Of a stretch of DNA of 64,000 nt, positions 16,745-26,572 are shown piece by piece (within the stretch, counting starts at the first letter, position 1; each line of letters starts with the position of its first letter). Source of the stretch: Chloroflexota bacterium. GTDB lineage: Bacteria; Chloroflexota; Dormibacteria; Dormibacterales; Dormibacteraceae. The stretch spans positions 18,131 to 82,130 of the forward strand of contig VBIW01000045.1 of the NCBI GenBank assembly GCA_005880915.1, given 5' to 3'. Below the pieces are notes generated by a model. It worked only from the letters and a program-made list of their open reading frames with translations. It searched no databases and was not told the DNA's origin. Both the position numbers and the translations under genes were made by a program.

Positions 16745-18529
16745 ATGAAAACCACCGCCGCCAGGCTCGTGATCGGAGCCTACGCGGCCGCGTTCGCGAT
16801 CGTACTGGCGGCTACCCCGGCGCACGCCGACGAGGGCTGGGTCATCACCTCGTTCCACGCCGACATCAACATCACGACCAGCTTCGTCCTGAACATCGTC
16901 GAGGACATTCGGGTGGACTTCGGCGGCCTGCAGAAGCACGGGATCTTTCGCACGATCCCGGTTCGCTACTCGTACGACAGCACCCGCGACCGCTACTACA
17001 CACTCACCGTCAACTCCGTCGGCGACGGCTCGAGGGTCGTCCCGTACACCGTTTCCAATGCCGGGAACGATGAGGTGATCAAGATCGGCGATCCGAACCG
17101 GACGGTCAGCGGCCCGAACCGCTACATCATCACCTACGACGTCGCGGGCGTGATGAACGAATTCTCCGACCACAACGAGCTGTACTGGAACGTCGACGGC
17201 GGCGCCTGGCCCGTGGCGAAGAAGTCGGTGACCGCGAGGGTGACGTTTCCCAACGGTTCCTTCCAGAAGTCCGCCTGCTACCAGGGCCCGACCGGATCGC
17301 ACGAGACGTGCAACTTCGCGAACGGCGCCTCCGACGCCACGTACACGTCCACCCGACAGCTCGGCTCCGGCGAGCAGATGTCGATCGTCACAGCGCTGAA
17401 CAAAGGCGCTGTGGCAGTGCCCGCGCCGATGCTCGAGCCGAGACAGCGCGCCTTTCCCCAAGACGCCTTCGACGTCAACCTGGCGACTGTCAGCGTGAGC
17501 GCGCTGATCCTGCTCGTATGCCTCGCGCTGATCGCGCGCTTCTGGTGGCAGCACGGCCGCGATCGCGCCTACCTGACTCAGTACTACCTGACCAACGATC
17601 CCCGTGACGCTCCCGAAGCGCCGTTCCAGCACGAGCCCGTGGTCGTCGAGTTCAACCCGCCGCAAAACCTGCGCCCGGCCCAGCTCGGCCTGATCCTCGA
17701 CGAAAGCGCGGACACGAAGGACGTGACCGCGACGATCGTCGACCTCGCCGTGCGTGGGTTCTTGACGATCAACGAGGTTCCTGGCCAGAAGGACTGGCTC
17801 CTCGTATGGAAGCCCGGCGCCGCCGCCTCGGCTCTTCTGCCCTATGAAAAGACGCTCCTCGATGGACTGTTCGCCGGGCGCCAGCAGGTGAAGATCTCCG
17901 AGCTCAAGGGCACGTTCCAGACGACGCTGCGCTCTGCCGAGAGCGAGGTCTACGCCGACGCGATGTCGCGCAAGCTCTTCCGTTTCCGCCCCGATTACAT
18001 GCGCGGGATCGCAGTCTTCATCGCGATCCTCGGCATCCTGGCCGGGGCCGGCCTCAGCTATGCGCTCGGCATGCTGTTCGGATGGGGCCTCGTAGGAATC
18101 GCGCCAATCCTCGCGGGCCTCGTGCTGCTCGTCACGCACCGTGCCCTCTCGACCCGCACCGCCGCCGGCCGCGACTTGATGCAGCACTCGCTCGGGTTTC
18201 GCCTCTACATGACAACCGCGGAGAAATACCGCCAGCAGTTCGCGGAGAAAGCGGAGATCTTCACGCAACTTCTGCCTTACGCCATCGTCTTCGGCTGCGT
18301 CAGCCGCTGGGCGAAGGCCTTCGAAGGCATCGATACGAGCCCGTCGACCGGCTGGTATTCGGGTGGCCGGCCTTTCCAGGCCGCGTTTCTGGCGAGCAAC
18401 CTGGAGACGATGGACTCCACCCTCGGCGGCGCGATCTCCTCGACGCCGGCATCAAGCGGCTCGAGCGGATTCGGCGGCGGCGGCTTCTCGGGCGGTGGCG
18501 GTGGAGGCGGCGGCGGCGGCTCCTGGTAG
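16745..18529 (+). CDS. DUF2207 family membrane protein
   Basis: 594 residues. A signal peptide (about 1-28, cut near AHADEG) is followed by the extracytoplasmic DUF2207 domain (to about 235, with [14 protein letters not shown] and [12 protein letters not shown]). A membrane segment near 245-265, a cytoplasmic part, two further membrane segments (about 420-465) and a Gly/Ser-rich tail ending in ten glycines, Ser and Trp complete it. The molecular role of the family is unknown. It is divergent from typA with 30 bases between starts. Confidence 0.85.
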   Translation: MKTTAARLVIGAYAAAFAIVLAATPAHADEGWVITSFHADINITTSFVLNIVEDIRVDFGGLQKHGIFRTIPVRYSYDSTRDRYYTLTVNSVGDGSRVVPYTVSNAGNDEVIKIGDPNRTVSGPNRYIITYDVAGVMNEFSDHNELYWNVDGGAWPVAKKSVTARVTFPNGSFQKSACYQGPTGSHETCNFANGASDATYTSTRQLGSGEQMSIVTALNKGAVAVPAPMLEPRQRAFPQDAFDVNLATVSVSALILLVCLALIARFWWQHGRDRAYLTQYYLTNDPRDAPEAPFQHEPVVVEFNPPQNLRPAQLGLILDESADTKDVTATIVDLAVRGFLTINEVPGQKDWLLVWKPGAAASALLPYEKTLLDGLFAGRQQVKISELKGTFQTTLRSAESEVYADAMSRKLFRFRPDYMRGIAVFIAILGILAGAGLSYALGMLFGWGLVGIAPILAGLVLLVTHRALSTRTAAGRDLMQHSLGFRLYMTTAEKYRQQFAEKAEIFTQLLPYAIVFGCVSRWAKAFEGIDTSPSTGWYSGGRPFQAAFLASNLETMDSTLGGAISSTPASSGSSGFGGGGFSGGGGGGGGGGSW

Positions 18530-18617
18530 GAATCAGGCCCCGAACTTGCAAACCGAGCCCAGTTCGGATTGAATTGAGTCTCGGCTACGGCGGCCTGTCG
18601 TTCTACGGGGGAAGGCG

Positions 18618-20540
18618 ATGGGGATCCTGCTGGCGTTTCACCAGTCGTACCAGCCGGTGCTGGGCAGCCTTTTCTGGTCTGCCCTTTTTGCCGGCCTCCC
18701 GCTCTACGTCCTGTTCGTCATGCTGGCGATCCTGCGCCTGCCGGCCTGGCTGTGCGCCCTGGCCGCGGTCCTCGCCGCCTTCATCCTCGGGTGGCTGGTC
18801 TGGGGCATGCCCTTCTCGATCGCGGCGGGAGCCGCCACCGAGGGCTTCGCCTTTGGCCTGTGGCCGATCAGCTGGATCGTGCTGAACGCCGTCTTCTTCC
18901 ACAACCTGACCGTGGCGAGCGGCGACTTCGACATCATCAAACGGTCGCTCGCCCGGCTGACCACCGACCGCCGCCTCCAGGCCCTCCTCGTCGCGTTCAG
19001 CTTCGGCGCCCTGATCGAGGGCATCGCGGGGTTCGGAGCTCCCGTCGCCATCTCGGCCTCCATCCTCGCCAGCCTCGGCTTCGAACCTGTGACCGCGGCC
19101 GTCCTCGCCCTCCTCGCCAACACCGCCCCGGTGGCGTTCGGCTCGATCGGAATCCCCGTGGTGACCCTCGGGCGGCTCGTCGCTCCGATCCTGGGCCACC
19201 CCACCGACCCGACGTCCACCACCCTCGCCCTCTCGGCGATGGTCGGCCGCCAGCTGCCGATCTTCTCGATCATCATCCCCGCGTACCTGATCACGGTCCT
19301 GGCGGGCTGGAAGAAGATGACCCAGATCCTCCCGGCGGTTCTGGTGACCGGCGTCTCCTTCGCCATCGTCCAGTTCCTGGTTTCGAACTTTGTCGGCCCC
19401 GAGCTGACCGACATCCTGGCCGCCCTCGTCTCCATGGGATGCCTGGCGGTCCTGCTGCGCTTCTGGCAGCCACGCGAGGTCTGGCAGTTCGCCCACGAGA
19501 CGGCCGCCGCAACAACCGGCGGACGGCGCATCGCCGGCGACCCCGACCTGCCCGGCCGCGCCGCCTCGGCGCCACGCAGCTCGGCATTCGACGCCATCGA
19601 CCCGCCGGCCCGCATCGTCCGCGCTTTTGCGATGTACATCGTGCTGGTCCTGGTGATCCTCATCGGCCAGATGGGCAACCTGCCGTGGTGGTCAGGCCAC
19701 CCGGTCAACGACCCGAAGACCGCGCTTCACTCACCCGCCAACATCACCGCCGACCTGAAGTGCGGCTCGCCCGCCTTCCTGCTATGCCCGCAGCCTTGGG
19801 TGGGCCCTCTGCCGACCAAGGACAGGCAGGCTTTCAAGTTCCCGTACTGGAGCTTCTTCTGGCCGGGCACATACGACGTGAACGCGAAGGGGCTGCCGGT
19901 TTCGAACGTCCTTCAGGAAAAGCCGATCGTGGCCAAGGAGACCGCCTACAACAACCCGTTCAACTGGGACTTCCTCGCAGCCGCCGGGTCGCTCGTGCTG
20001 TACGCCGCGCTGATCGCATATCTGCTCATGCGTCTTGGGGGCGCGAAGGTGAACTTCTTCGCCGTCTATGGACGCACCGTCCGCCAGCTTGCCCTGCCCA
20101 TCGTGACGATCTCGATGATCCTCGGGATCGCGTACATCATGAACTTCGGCGGCATGACCTCGAGCCTCGCGCTCGCGCTTTCGAAGACGGGTTTCATCTT
20201 CCCGTTCGTCGCCGCGTTCCTGGGTTGGCTCGGTGTCTTTTTGACCGGCAGTGACACTTCATCCAACACGCTGTTCGGCGCACTGCAGGCGCAGACCGCG
20301 CAGCAGCTCCACAACGTGAGCCCGATCCTGACAGCCGCCACCAACTCCTCGGGTGGTGTCATGGGCAAGATGATCAGCCCGCAGAACCTGTCGGTCGGCG
20401 CGGCGGGAGTGAACAAGGTCGGCGCCGAAGGCGACATCTTCCGGCGCGTGATCGGCTACAGCCTCATCCTCACGAGCGCCATGGGAATCCTGGCCATGAT
20501 CGAGGCCTACGTGATCCCGGGAATCGTCCCCTCGCCGTAA
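18618..20540 (+). CDS. lctP: L-lactate permease (LctP family)
   Basis: 640 residues, polytopic. Family signatures include the GALIEGIAGFGAPVAISASI motif near 130-150 and LTGSDTSSNTLFGALQAQTA near 550. It imports lactate, and often glycolate, with protons. A long hydrophilic insertion (about 295-450, with NDPKTALHSPAN) is present. No lactate dehydrogenase genes lie nearby. The tRNA-Leu gene follows in the opposite direction. Confidence 0.9.
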   Translation: MGILLAFHQSYQPVLGSLFWSALFAGLPLYVLFVMLAILRLPAWLCALAAVLAAFILGWLVWGMPFSIAAGAATEGFAFGLWPISWIVLNAVFFHNLTVASGDFDIIKRSLARLTTDRRLQALLVAFSFGALIEGIAGFGAPVAISASILASLGFEPVTAAVLALLANTAPVAFGSIGIPVVTLGRLVAPILGHPTDPTSTTLALSAMVGRQLPIFSIIIPAYLITVLAGWKKMTQILPAVLVTGVSFAIVQFLVSNFVGPELTDILAALVSMGCLAVLLRFWQPREVWQFAHETAAATTGGRRIAGDPDLPGRAASAPRSSAFDAIDPPARIVRAFAMYIVLVLVILIGQMGNLPWWSGHPVNDPKTALHSPANITADLKCGSPAFLLCPQPWVGPLPTKDRQAFKFPYWSFFWPGTYDVNAKGLPVSNVLQEKPIVAKETAYNNPFNWDFLAAAGSLVLYAALIAYLLMRLGGAKVNFFAVYGRTVRQLALPIVTISMILGIAYIMNFGGMTSSLALALSKTGFIFPFVAAFLGWLGVFLTGSDTSSNTLFGALQAQTAQQLHNVSPILTAATNSSGGVMGKMISPQNLSVGAAGVNKVGAEGDIFRRVIGYSLILTSAMGILAMIEAYVIPGIVPSP

Positions 20541-20573
20541 CCCGCCAGGCCGACGCCCCCGTTCTACCCCGCA

Positions 20574-20660
20574 TGGTGCCGAGACCGGGAGTCGAACCCG
20601 GACGTCCTTGCGGACATCGGTTTTTGAGACCGACGCGTCTGCCAGTTCCGCCACCTCGGC
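20574..20660 (-). tRNA. tRNA-Leu (anticodon CAA)
   Basis: 87 bases including an encoded CCA. The acceptor begins GCCGAGG and ends TCTCGGC-A. The anticodon loop CTCAAAA is closed by TCGGT/ACCGA, giving anticodon CAA. A long variable arm (TGTCCGCAAGGACG) is typical of leucine tRNA. The T arm GGTTCGACTCC is intact. Confidence 0.95.
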
Positions 20661-20695
20661 GCTTCCCAGGGGGGCCTCGACCATATCATTCGGCC

Positions 20696-21298
20696 GTGCG
20701 CATCGCTCTCGTCCTGGCCGCCGTCTCGCTCGTGGCGGCCTGCGCGCCCAGCTTCACCCCCAGCGCGTCGGTGAGCCCGGACGCCGGCGGCAGCGCGGCG
20801 GCCATCGCCTCCGGACCTCGCGTCCAGCCACCGCCGGTCACGCCCCCGACCCCACCCGGGACGAACATCCCCGACTTCGCGTGCTCCGACCTGTCGGGCG
20901 GCAAGACCGGCGTCGCCAACACGATCGCCGCGCGCGTCGGCGAGGTGCAGGCCTACGACCGGTTCGTGCTCCAGTTCGAGTCGATCGTCCCCACCTATAG
21001 CGTCAAACGGCAGGCCAAGCCCGTCTTTCCGCTCGGGGCCAGCGGCCCGAACGTCACGCTCGCGGGCACCACAGGAGTGCTGGTCACCGTCCACTCCGCG
21101 ACCGGCGCGACCACGTTCCAGGGCGAGCGCGATATCGTCCACCCCGAGTTCCAGGTGCTGAAGGAGGCGCGCGAGACCCAGGACTTCGAGGGCTACGTGT
21201 CCTGGGGCCTCGGCCTGAGCAAATCCGCCTGCATGCGCGCGTTCGTCCTCAACGATCCGGCGCGTTTAGTCGTCGATTTCCAGATCACTACAAGCTAA
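20696..21298 (+). CDS. AMIN-like domain lipoprotein
   Basis: 200 residues from GTG 20696. The signal peptide ends in lipobox LVAAC (Cys16), followed by a Pro/Ser-rich linker to about 60. The rest resembles the AMIN-like domain: YDRFVLQFES, DFEGYVSWGLGLSKSACMR and the closing DPARLVVDF. It is probably an extracytoplasmic binding protein. It is followed 11 bases later by the first FecR-domain gene. The upstream tRNA is on the opposite strand. Confidence 0.7.
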   Translation: MRIALVLAAVSLVAACAPSFTPSASVSPDAGGSAAAIASGPRVQPPPVTPPTPPGTNIPDFACSDLSGGKTGVANTIAARVGEVQAYDRFVLQFESIVPTYSVKRQAKPVFPLGASGPNVTLAGTTGVLVTVHSATGATTFQGERDIVHPEFQVLKEARETQDFEGYVSWGLGLSKSACMRAFVLNDPARLVVDFQITTS

Positions 21299-21309
21299 TC
21301 TCCCCCGCG

Positions 21310-22728
21310 ATGGCGATCCAGTCGCCGCCGCCCGCGCCGGTCTTGCAGCAAGCAGTCCCTCCGACCACGCCCCAGAAGTCCAGCTGTTTCGGGCGCGGCT
21401 GCGGCTGCGGCCTGGGCGGATGCCTGGTGGTGGTGATCCTGGCGGTGCTGCTGGTGGGTGGCGGCGGCTACTGGTTTTTCGTCGTCCAGGCCTCGGCCGC
21501 CGTCACCGCGCCGGCGACGCTGATCCTGTTCAACCAACCCGTCACCGTCAACTCCAACCCGGGCACACCCGGAGAGTCGCTGAATGCCAACGACACAGTC
21601 GCCACGCAGGCGGCAGGCCACGCCTCGATCCAGTTTCCGGACGGCTCCTACATCCGGATGTCGCCCCAGACGACCGTCCAGATCACGAGCATCCAGCTCC
21701 AGAAGGCCGGCAACGTGCAGGCGATAGAGGCGCTGCAGAAGACCGGCCGCACGCTGGTCAACGTCCAGCACCTGGCGAACGGGGCGACCTTCAAGGTCAA
21801 CGGGCATGCGGTCAGCGCCGCCGTGCGTGGCACGCAGTTCGAGATGCTGGTCCGCCCCAACAACACAAACCTGATCAAGGTGTTCGACGGGACGGTCCGC
21901 GTCTCCGGCCAGACCATCGTCAACGTCACGGCCGGCAACGAGGTCGAGGTCGACGCCAACGGGAAGCTGTCCGCCGTGCGCCCGATCCAGCGCGACACGC
22001 AGGATCCTTATCCGCTGGCCACCCAGTGCTCGAGGGCCGTGTCGGGCGGGACGACCGCGGGCACCGCGCAGACCTCGACCGGCGATTCGCTCTCGACCGG
22101 TGAGACGGCCGAGGTCGGTTATGACTCACCGGGCGGCGTCGTGAACGTCGCGCTCTGCTACCCGGGAAGCACGATGACGCTTTCCGTCTTCGACCCCAAC
22201 GGCACTGAGCATCAGCTGCGCGGCGGCCAGTCGTCGGTCTCGGGACCGGCCGGCCATTACCGCGCGATCGTCCACGCGGTCAACGTGTCCCCGGCCGAGG
22301 CCTACGCCGTTTCGTTCGCCAGCAACGCGCCGTGCGACGCAGCCAACGTCGACAGCGGCGGCGTCGTCCGCGAGACCCTCAGCAACTCGCAGATCGCCAC
22401 CGCGCTGGCGGAGTCGGGCACCTCCGGCGTGACCATCTACGTCGACGGCACCTCCCCCACCGGGGCGCGGATCGTCTACTACTCGAACATCGGCGGGATG
22501 CCCATCTCGTGGACCGTCGACTTCTACGCCGCGACGCCCAACCTCGGCGCGGTCATCACCCAGGTCACTGTCCGCGGCATCAACGTGACGACCCAGGTCG
22601 TCACCAATCTGAGCTCCTTCGGCGGCCACTCGATCAGCTCGATTCCGTCGGGCTTCATCGTCGACCGCGTTTACTCGTGCGCCGCGCTGACCGGCGACAA
22701 GATGATGGTCGTCGAGGGACACCGCTAG
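21310..22728 (+). CDS. FecR-domain membrane protein
   Basis: 472 residues. A Pro-rich start and Cys/Gly cluster (CFGRGCGCGLGGC) precede one membrane segment (about 39-58). The extracytoplasmic part contains a FecR domain (about 75-215: VATQAAGHASIQFPDGSYIR, AAVRGTQFEMLV, KVFDGTVRVSGQ). A C-terminal domain ends IPSGFIVDRVYSCAAL. There is no adjacent sigma factor gene, so it is unlikely to be a classical anti-sigma sensor. It is paralogous to the next gene. Confidence 0.75.
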   Translation: MAIQSPPPAPVLQQAVPPTTPQKSSCFGRGCGCGLGGCLVVVILAVLLVGGGGYWFFVVQASAAVTAPATLILFNQPVTVNSNPGTPGESLNANDTVATQAAGHASIQFPDGSYIRMSPQTTVQITSIQLQKAGNVQAIEALQKTGRTLVNVQHLANGATFKVNGHAVSAAVRGTQFEMLVRPNNTNLIKVFDGTVRVSGQTIVNVTAGNEVEVDANGKLSAVRPIQRDTQDPYPLATQCSRAVSGGTTAGTAQTSTGDSLSTGETAEVGYDSPGGVVNVALCYPGSTMTLSVFDPNGTEHQLRGGQSSVSGPAGHYRAIVHAVNVSPAEAYAVSFASNAPCDAANVDSGGVVRETLSNSQIATALAESGTSGVTIYVDGTSPTGARIVYYSNIGGMPISWTVDFYAATPNLGAVITQVTVRGINVTTQVVTNLSSFGGHSISSIPSGFIVDRVYSCAALTGDKMMVVEGHR

Positions 22729-22797
22729 CCGGGCCCCGAAGCAAGGACGGTAAGCGGGGGTCGTTAGACAACCATTGAGCTATCTTTCCCGGGCAGC

Positions 22798-24189
22798 ATG
22801 GCAACCGTAGCCGCCACGACGCTTCGCAAACCCCGCCGCAGCGGCCGCCGTTTTCTGATCGTCCTGGCCATCCTGGTCCTCGTCGTAGCGGGCGTTCTCG
22901 TCTGGCTGAACGTCGCGGCCCAGGCCCAGGTCAACGCCTCGGGGATGCTGACCGTTTACCTGCCGAGCGCGTCGATCGCGCACGGCTCGGGCGCGGCAGG
23001 CGCGGCGACCACGGGCGCCGTCGTCCGCGCCGGCGACACCGTCTCCACCGACACCAAAGGCCGGGCCGGAGTTGGCCTGCCCGACGGCACGCTCACCCGC
23101 CTGGCCAGCGACACGACGGTCACGTTTGACTCCGCCCACTACACAAAGGGCGGCAACCTCCACGACGTATCGCTGACCCAGCAGGTCGGCCGCACGTTCA
23201 CCAACGTGCAGCACCTCGTGACCGGAACCGCGTTCGACGTCCACGGGAAGGCCGCCACCGCAAGCGTGCGCGGGACCAAGTTTGAGGTCCTGATCCTGGC
23301 GGACGGCACGATGACGGTGAAGGTCTTCCAGGGCACGGTGGCCCTGCACAACTCCACCGGCTCCATCACCATCAACGCCGGTCAGCAGGCGACGGCCAGC
23401 CCGAACGGCACCCTCAGCGGGCCCATCCCCATCGCGCCGGACCCCAATGATCCGTTCGGTCCTGCGCTGGACGCGTCAAACGCGGTTGCCGCCAACACGA
23501 CGCCTGGCACCGAGCAAGACTTCATCGGCGCTCCGCTGCATAACGGTGAGCAGCAGCAATACAAATACAGCTACGCCGGCGGAAGCCTGGTGAAGGCGTC
23601 GGTCGGCTATCCGGGAAGCGCGATGAAGCTGACCGTCCGCGCGCCGGACGGACAGCAGTATTTCGGGTCCGGCAAATTGCCTGTCGTCACGGTCAACAAC
23701 GCCCCCGCCGGGATCTACACGATCTTCGTCGACGGCGTCAGCGGCCTGGGCGTCGCGGGTGAGGAACCGTTCGTCGCGGTGGCTTCAGTCGAGGCATGCC
23801 AGAGCGCTGACACCGAGGGCAACGGCGCGGTGCATCGCGGCTACACGGCGCAGGACCTCGTCACCGCGGTGCAGCAATCGGGTGCGGGCCTGTCGAACCT
23901 GAAGCTCACGATCAGCCAGGACTCGGCGGCCGGTGCAATCATCAACGGCAGTGGCACATACAACGGCGTCAGCTGGAGCGGATCGGTCGTCCTCGTCGCG
24001 CACAACGGCGTCCTCGACATCATGCCGACCGGCGGCAACGTGTTCGGGATGAGCGTGCCTGCGCAGCAGGTCGTGCAGCAGATCGCCGCGGCGATCGGCC
24101 AGGACCCGTCCAACGTGAGTCCCGGATTCATGGTCGACCGGCTCTTCACCTGCCACTCGGTGATGATCGTGGACGGAAGAACAGGCTAA
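22798..24189 (+). CDS. FecR-domain membrane protein (paralogue)
   Basis: 463 residues. A short basic N-terminus, one membrane segment (about 20-40) and an extracytoplasmic FecR domain: AGVGLPDGTLTRLASDTTV, ASVRGTKFEVLIL, VKVFQGTVALHN. The C-terminal domain again ends in a SPGFMVDRLFTCHSV motif, matching the preceding gene. The two look like a tandem duplication. Both C-termini keep a Val-Asp-Arg then Cys motif that may be functional. Confidence 0.75.
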   Translation: MATVAATTLRKPRRSGRRFLIVLAILVLVVAGVLVWLNVAAQAQVNASGMLTVYLPSASIAHGSGAAGAATTGAVVRAGDTVSTDTKGRAGVGLPDGTLTRLASDTTVTFDSAHYTKGGNLHDVSLTQQVGRTFTNVQHLVTGTAFDVHGKAATASVRGTKFEVLILADGTMTVKVFQGTVALHNSTGSITINAGQQATASPNGTLSGPIPIAPDPNDPFGPALDASNAVAANTTPGTEQDFIGAPLHNGEQQQYKYSYAGGSLVKASVGYPGSAMKLTVRAPDGQQYFGSGKLPVVTVNNAPAGIYTIFVDGVSGLGVAGEEPFVAVASVEACQSADTEGNGAVHRGYTAQDLVTAVQQSGAGLSNLKLTISQDSAAGAIINGSGTYNGVSWSGSVVLVAHNGVLDIMPTGGNVFGMSVPAQQVVQQIAAAIGQDPSNVSPGFMVDRLFTCHSVMIVDGRTG

Positions 24190-24240
24190 GTATGAGAGAG
24201 AACCCGGATGGTTCCCTTTCCGCACCAGGCGCGGGCAGGA

Positions 24241-24261
24241 CCCGATACTGATTGCATCGGG
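24241..24261. repeat. Small hairpin after the FecR genes
   Basis: CCCGAT and ATCGGG form a 6-bp stem 52 bases after the second FecR stop. No T-run follows, so a terminator role is doubtful. Confidence 0.3.
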
Positions 24262-24271
24262 AGGCGGCATC

Positions 24272-24472
24272 CTAGTGGTGCCAGAGCCCAAGAACGAGGG
24301 CTACAAGGATCAGGACCCCGAATATTCCTACGCCCCATAGGAACAGTTCCGCCTCGAACTTCATAAAGGGACGAAGCTGCCTGGGATACAAAAGCCAAAC
24401 CCGGACTCCAAATCTTCGCGCCTTCTCGAACGGCGACGGAGGCTTGCTCCCACGGCGCCGGGCTTCACCCAC
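24272..24472 (-). CDS. Possible small membrane protein
   Basis: 66 residues from GTG 24472. The first 40 residues are basic (EARRRGSKPP, EKARRFGVR); a single hydrophobic helix covers about 44-64 and the protein ends in two histidines. This is a sensible C-tail-anchored architecture, but no ribosome binding site and no family were recognised. Confidence 0.4.
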   Translation of the reverse strand: MGEARRRGSKPPSPFEKARRFGVRVWLLYPRQLRPFMKFEAELFLWGVGIFGVLILVALVLGLWHH

Positions 24473-24511
24473 GGTGATCAGAGCTTACTGCTGCCGTCGC
24501 CGAACTCCAAA

Positions 24512-24763
24512 ATGGTCTCGGTGGCTCGGTTCCGAAGGATCAAATTGGACTCAGACGAACGCAGGGAATTAGCCAGCCTAGATGCGCTGTCGCGACAGTC
24601 AGTTGGCTCTGGCCAGCCACGGGAGAGCCTTCGTGAATCGGTCGTTTTCCTCAAGAGGGTTGCAGCAAAGCGTGGTCTGGACCCATTTAGGTGCACGATC
24701 GCCTCCGATTGGCGCGGCCTGCACGTGAGGTACTCCGAAGAGAGCGCCAACCGAGCGGATTAG
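24512..24763 (+). CDS. Hypothetical protein, weak
   Basis: 83 residues, charged, no motif recognised. Codon use is less G+C-biased than the neighbours. There is no evident ribosome binding site, and a 90-residue frame exists on the other strand. Either frame could be noise. Confidence 0.25.
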   Translation: MVSVARFRRIKLDSDERRELASLDALSRQSVGSGQPRESLRESVVFLKRVAAKRGLDPFRCTIASDWRGLHVRYSEESANRAD

Positions 24764-24798
24764 CTGGCAGCGGTAGAAGGTAAGAAGAGCGGTTTCGC

Positions 24799-25839
24799 TT
24801 AGCCCAATCCAAATAGGCGGTGCGCCGCGCGCGTCACCAGCGACAGTCCTGATCCTTCGAGCAGCCACGCCACCTCCGCCGCACCTACGACGACGACCAG
24901 GACGGCGCTCAAGCCGATGCCTCCGCCGCGCATCACCGGCTGCAGCCAGTGCACGCCGCCGTCGACTGTGCGGTTGGGCGAAGTGATCGCCGACTCGAGG
25001 CGGTCGAGCAGCTCACCCGCGGTCGCGGGCCGGTGGTTGGGATCGCGGTCCATCGCCTGCTGGAGCACAGTCGCGAACGACGGAGGAATGTCGGGCGCGA
25101 CCTCGCGGACGTTGGGCGGCGGCTCGTACAGGCGGCGGCTCAGCGTTTCGATCCAGCTCTTGGAGTTGAAAGGACGGCGACCTGTCGTGGCCTCGAAGAT
25201 GACCGCGGCCAGAGAGTAGACGTCCGCCCGTCCGTCGACCTCGCGTCCGACCAGCCGCTCCGGCGCGACGTAATCGGGCGCGACTGCACCGCTCGCACCC
25301 GGCCCGGTGTTGAACGATGCGACCGTGCCCAGGCCAAAACCTGTGAGCAGCGTGCGGCCGTCGTCGGCGAGCAGGATGTTGGCCGGCTTGACGTCGCGGT
25401 GAATCGTCGCGCGCGAGTGCGCGTAATCGAGCGCGCTGGCGATTGGCTGCAGGAGCGCAACGATGCCGAGAGGTTCGTAGCGCTGACCATCGCCCATCAG
25501 CTTGTCGAGCGTGTTGCCCTCGACGAGCTCGGTCACGAGGTAGGGCGACTCGCCCTCATAAGCGAGCTCGTAGAGGCGCGGGATCGCTTCATGCTCGAGC
25601 GCCGTGTACGACCGCAGCTCGAGGAGGAAGCGGCGGGAGAAGCTGACGTCACGCGCGACGCCACTGCCGATGGTCCGCACCGCGACACGGCGGTGCAGGC
25701 GTGGATGCTCGGCCTCGTAGACCGAGCCGAGGCTGTCGGTGTCGAGCTCGCGCAGAAGCCGGTAGCCGCCGACGTCCTGGTGGCCGTTTGTCTCCGGTTT
25801 CGGCCGCGAGCCGTTCTCGGGCGGGGCCTCTTGTCCCAC
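24799..25839 (-). CDS. Ser/Thr kinase-like protein, probable pseudokinase
   Basis: 346 residues with a kinase fold (about 25-290) and one C-terminal membrane helix (about 306-328). The HRD motif (His147-Arg148-Asp149, with KPAN) and APE (APERL) are kept. The glycine loop is degenerate (DTDSLGSVYEAE). The ATP-anchoring lysine of the VAIK motif is arginine (VAVR, Arg55). The metal-binding DFG aspartate is glycine (TGFG, Gly167). Two essential catalytic residues are therefore changed, so a scaffolding or sensing role is more likely than phosphotransfer. No phosphatase or FHA gene lies nearby. Confidence 0.8.
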   Translation of the reverse strand: MGQEAPPENGSRPKPETNGHQDVGGYRLLRELDTDSLGSVYEAEHPRLHRRVAVRTIGSGVARDVSFSRRFLLELRSYTALEHEAIPRLYELAYEGESPYLVTELVEGNTLDKLMGDGQRYEPLGIVALLQPIASALDYAHSRATIHRDVKPANILLADDGRTLLTGFGLGTVASFNTGPGASGAVAPDYVAPERLVGREVDGRADVYSLAAVIFEATTGRRPFNSKSWIETLSRRLYEPPPNVREVAPDIPPSFATVLQQAMDRDPNHRPATAGELLDRLESAITSPNRTVDGGVHWLQPVMRGGGIGLSAVLVVVVGAAEVAWLLEGSGLSLVTRAAHRLFGLG

Positions 25840-25939
25840 GAAAACTGAACTTTAGGCCACCCGGCCCGATCCGAGGACATTCATCGAACGGAAATTCGGC
25901 CGGGGGCCCGGTAGTCCGGGCCCCCAACCAGGTCTTACG

Positions 25940-26482
25940 TCAGGAGCAGCTGACGTTCTGGAACTGATGCGTGATGACGGGAGGGCTCGTCGGCGTCGGC
26001 GGCGTCGCCTGAATGTGATCGACCATGTGGAAGGTGATCGCCTGCCCGCTGCTGGTAGTCACCTGCGCGTTCACCGCGTCATGCAAGACAACATTCTTCA
26101 GGTTGAAGGATTCTCCGAACCAGTCGGCCACGTGGCCTTGTGCTGACGGTCGGCCCGAAAGCGTATCCGGAACCCAGGCGGTGGGGTTTCCCATGCTGTC
26201 GAAGGCAGTTGGGATCACCGGATGGATCTGAATGTCGCCCTCGTAGGTGCCAGTCACCCAGAACCCGTTTGCGTTGCCCGCGAAATGGAACACACCGTTG
26301 CCGCTGTCTTCATCGATCTCGTTCCAACCCGCCAGTGAAGAGCACGGTAAGGGTACGGCGAACGGCGGATTCGCCGTGAAGTGCATCGTCTGTGTGGTAG
26401 TAGGCCCGCCGGCCGACACCGGGACAGCGGCCGCGATTGCAGCGGCGAGCACGGCAAAGAGAACGAATAGGCGTCTGACCAT
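25940..26482 (-). CDS. Exported protein of unknown function
   Basis: 180 residues with a clear signal peptide (about 1-24, cut after VSAGG region). Ribosome binding site GGAGGT precedes ATG 26482. The mature part has a pair of cysteines (PLPCSS near 47 and FQNVSCS at the end) that could form a disulfide, and a beta-rich composition (GVFHFAGNANGFWVTGTYEG). No domain was recognised with confidence. Confidence 0.65.
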   Translation of the reverse strand: MVRRLFVLFAVLAAAIAAAVPVSAGGPTTTQTMHFTANPPFAVPLPCSSLAGWNEIDEDSGNGVFHFAGNANGFWVTGTYEGDIQIHPVIPTAFDSMGNPTAWVPDTLSGRPSAQGHVADWFGESFNLKNVVLHDAVNAQVTTSSGQAITFHMVDHIQATPPTPTSPPVITHQFQNVSCS

Positions 26483-26572
26483 CGATTTGACCTCCGAAAT
26501 TAAGCCGGACTAACGAAGCCGGCTGAATATGGGTCCCACATCTCCCCCTGTCAATGCACGATGTTCTTTACG

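Noticed and set aside
16715..18268. N-terminal extension of TypA (frame open for 500 more codons)
   Set aside because: It is the antisense of the well-supported DUF2207 gene, and TypA begins normally at ATG 16714.
18603..19708. Long minus-strand frames across the lactate permease gene
   Set aside because: They are G+C-driven antisense frames of a clear membrane transporter with Gly/Arg/Asp-rich nonsense composition.
24478..24750. 90-residue protein on the minus strand
   Set aside because: Low-complexity Ser/Arg/Leu composition, no ribosome binding site, and it overlaps a slightly better plus-strand frame; neither is strong.
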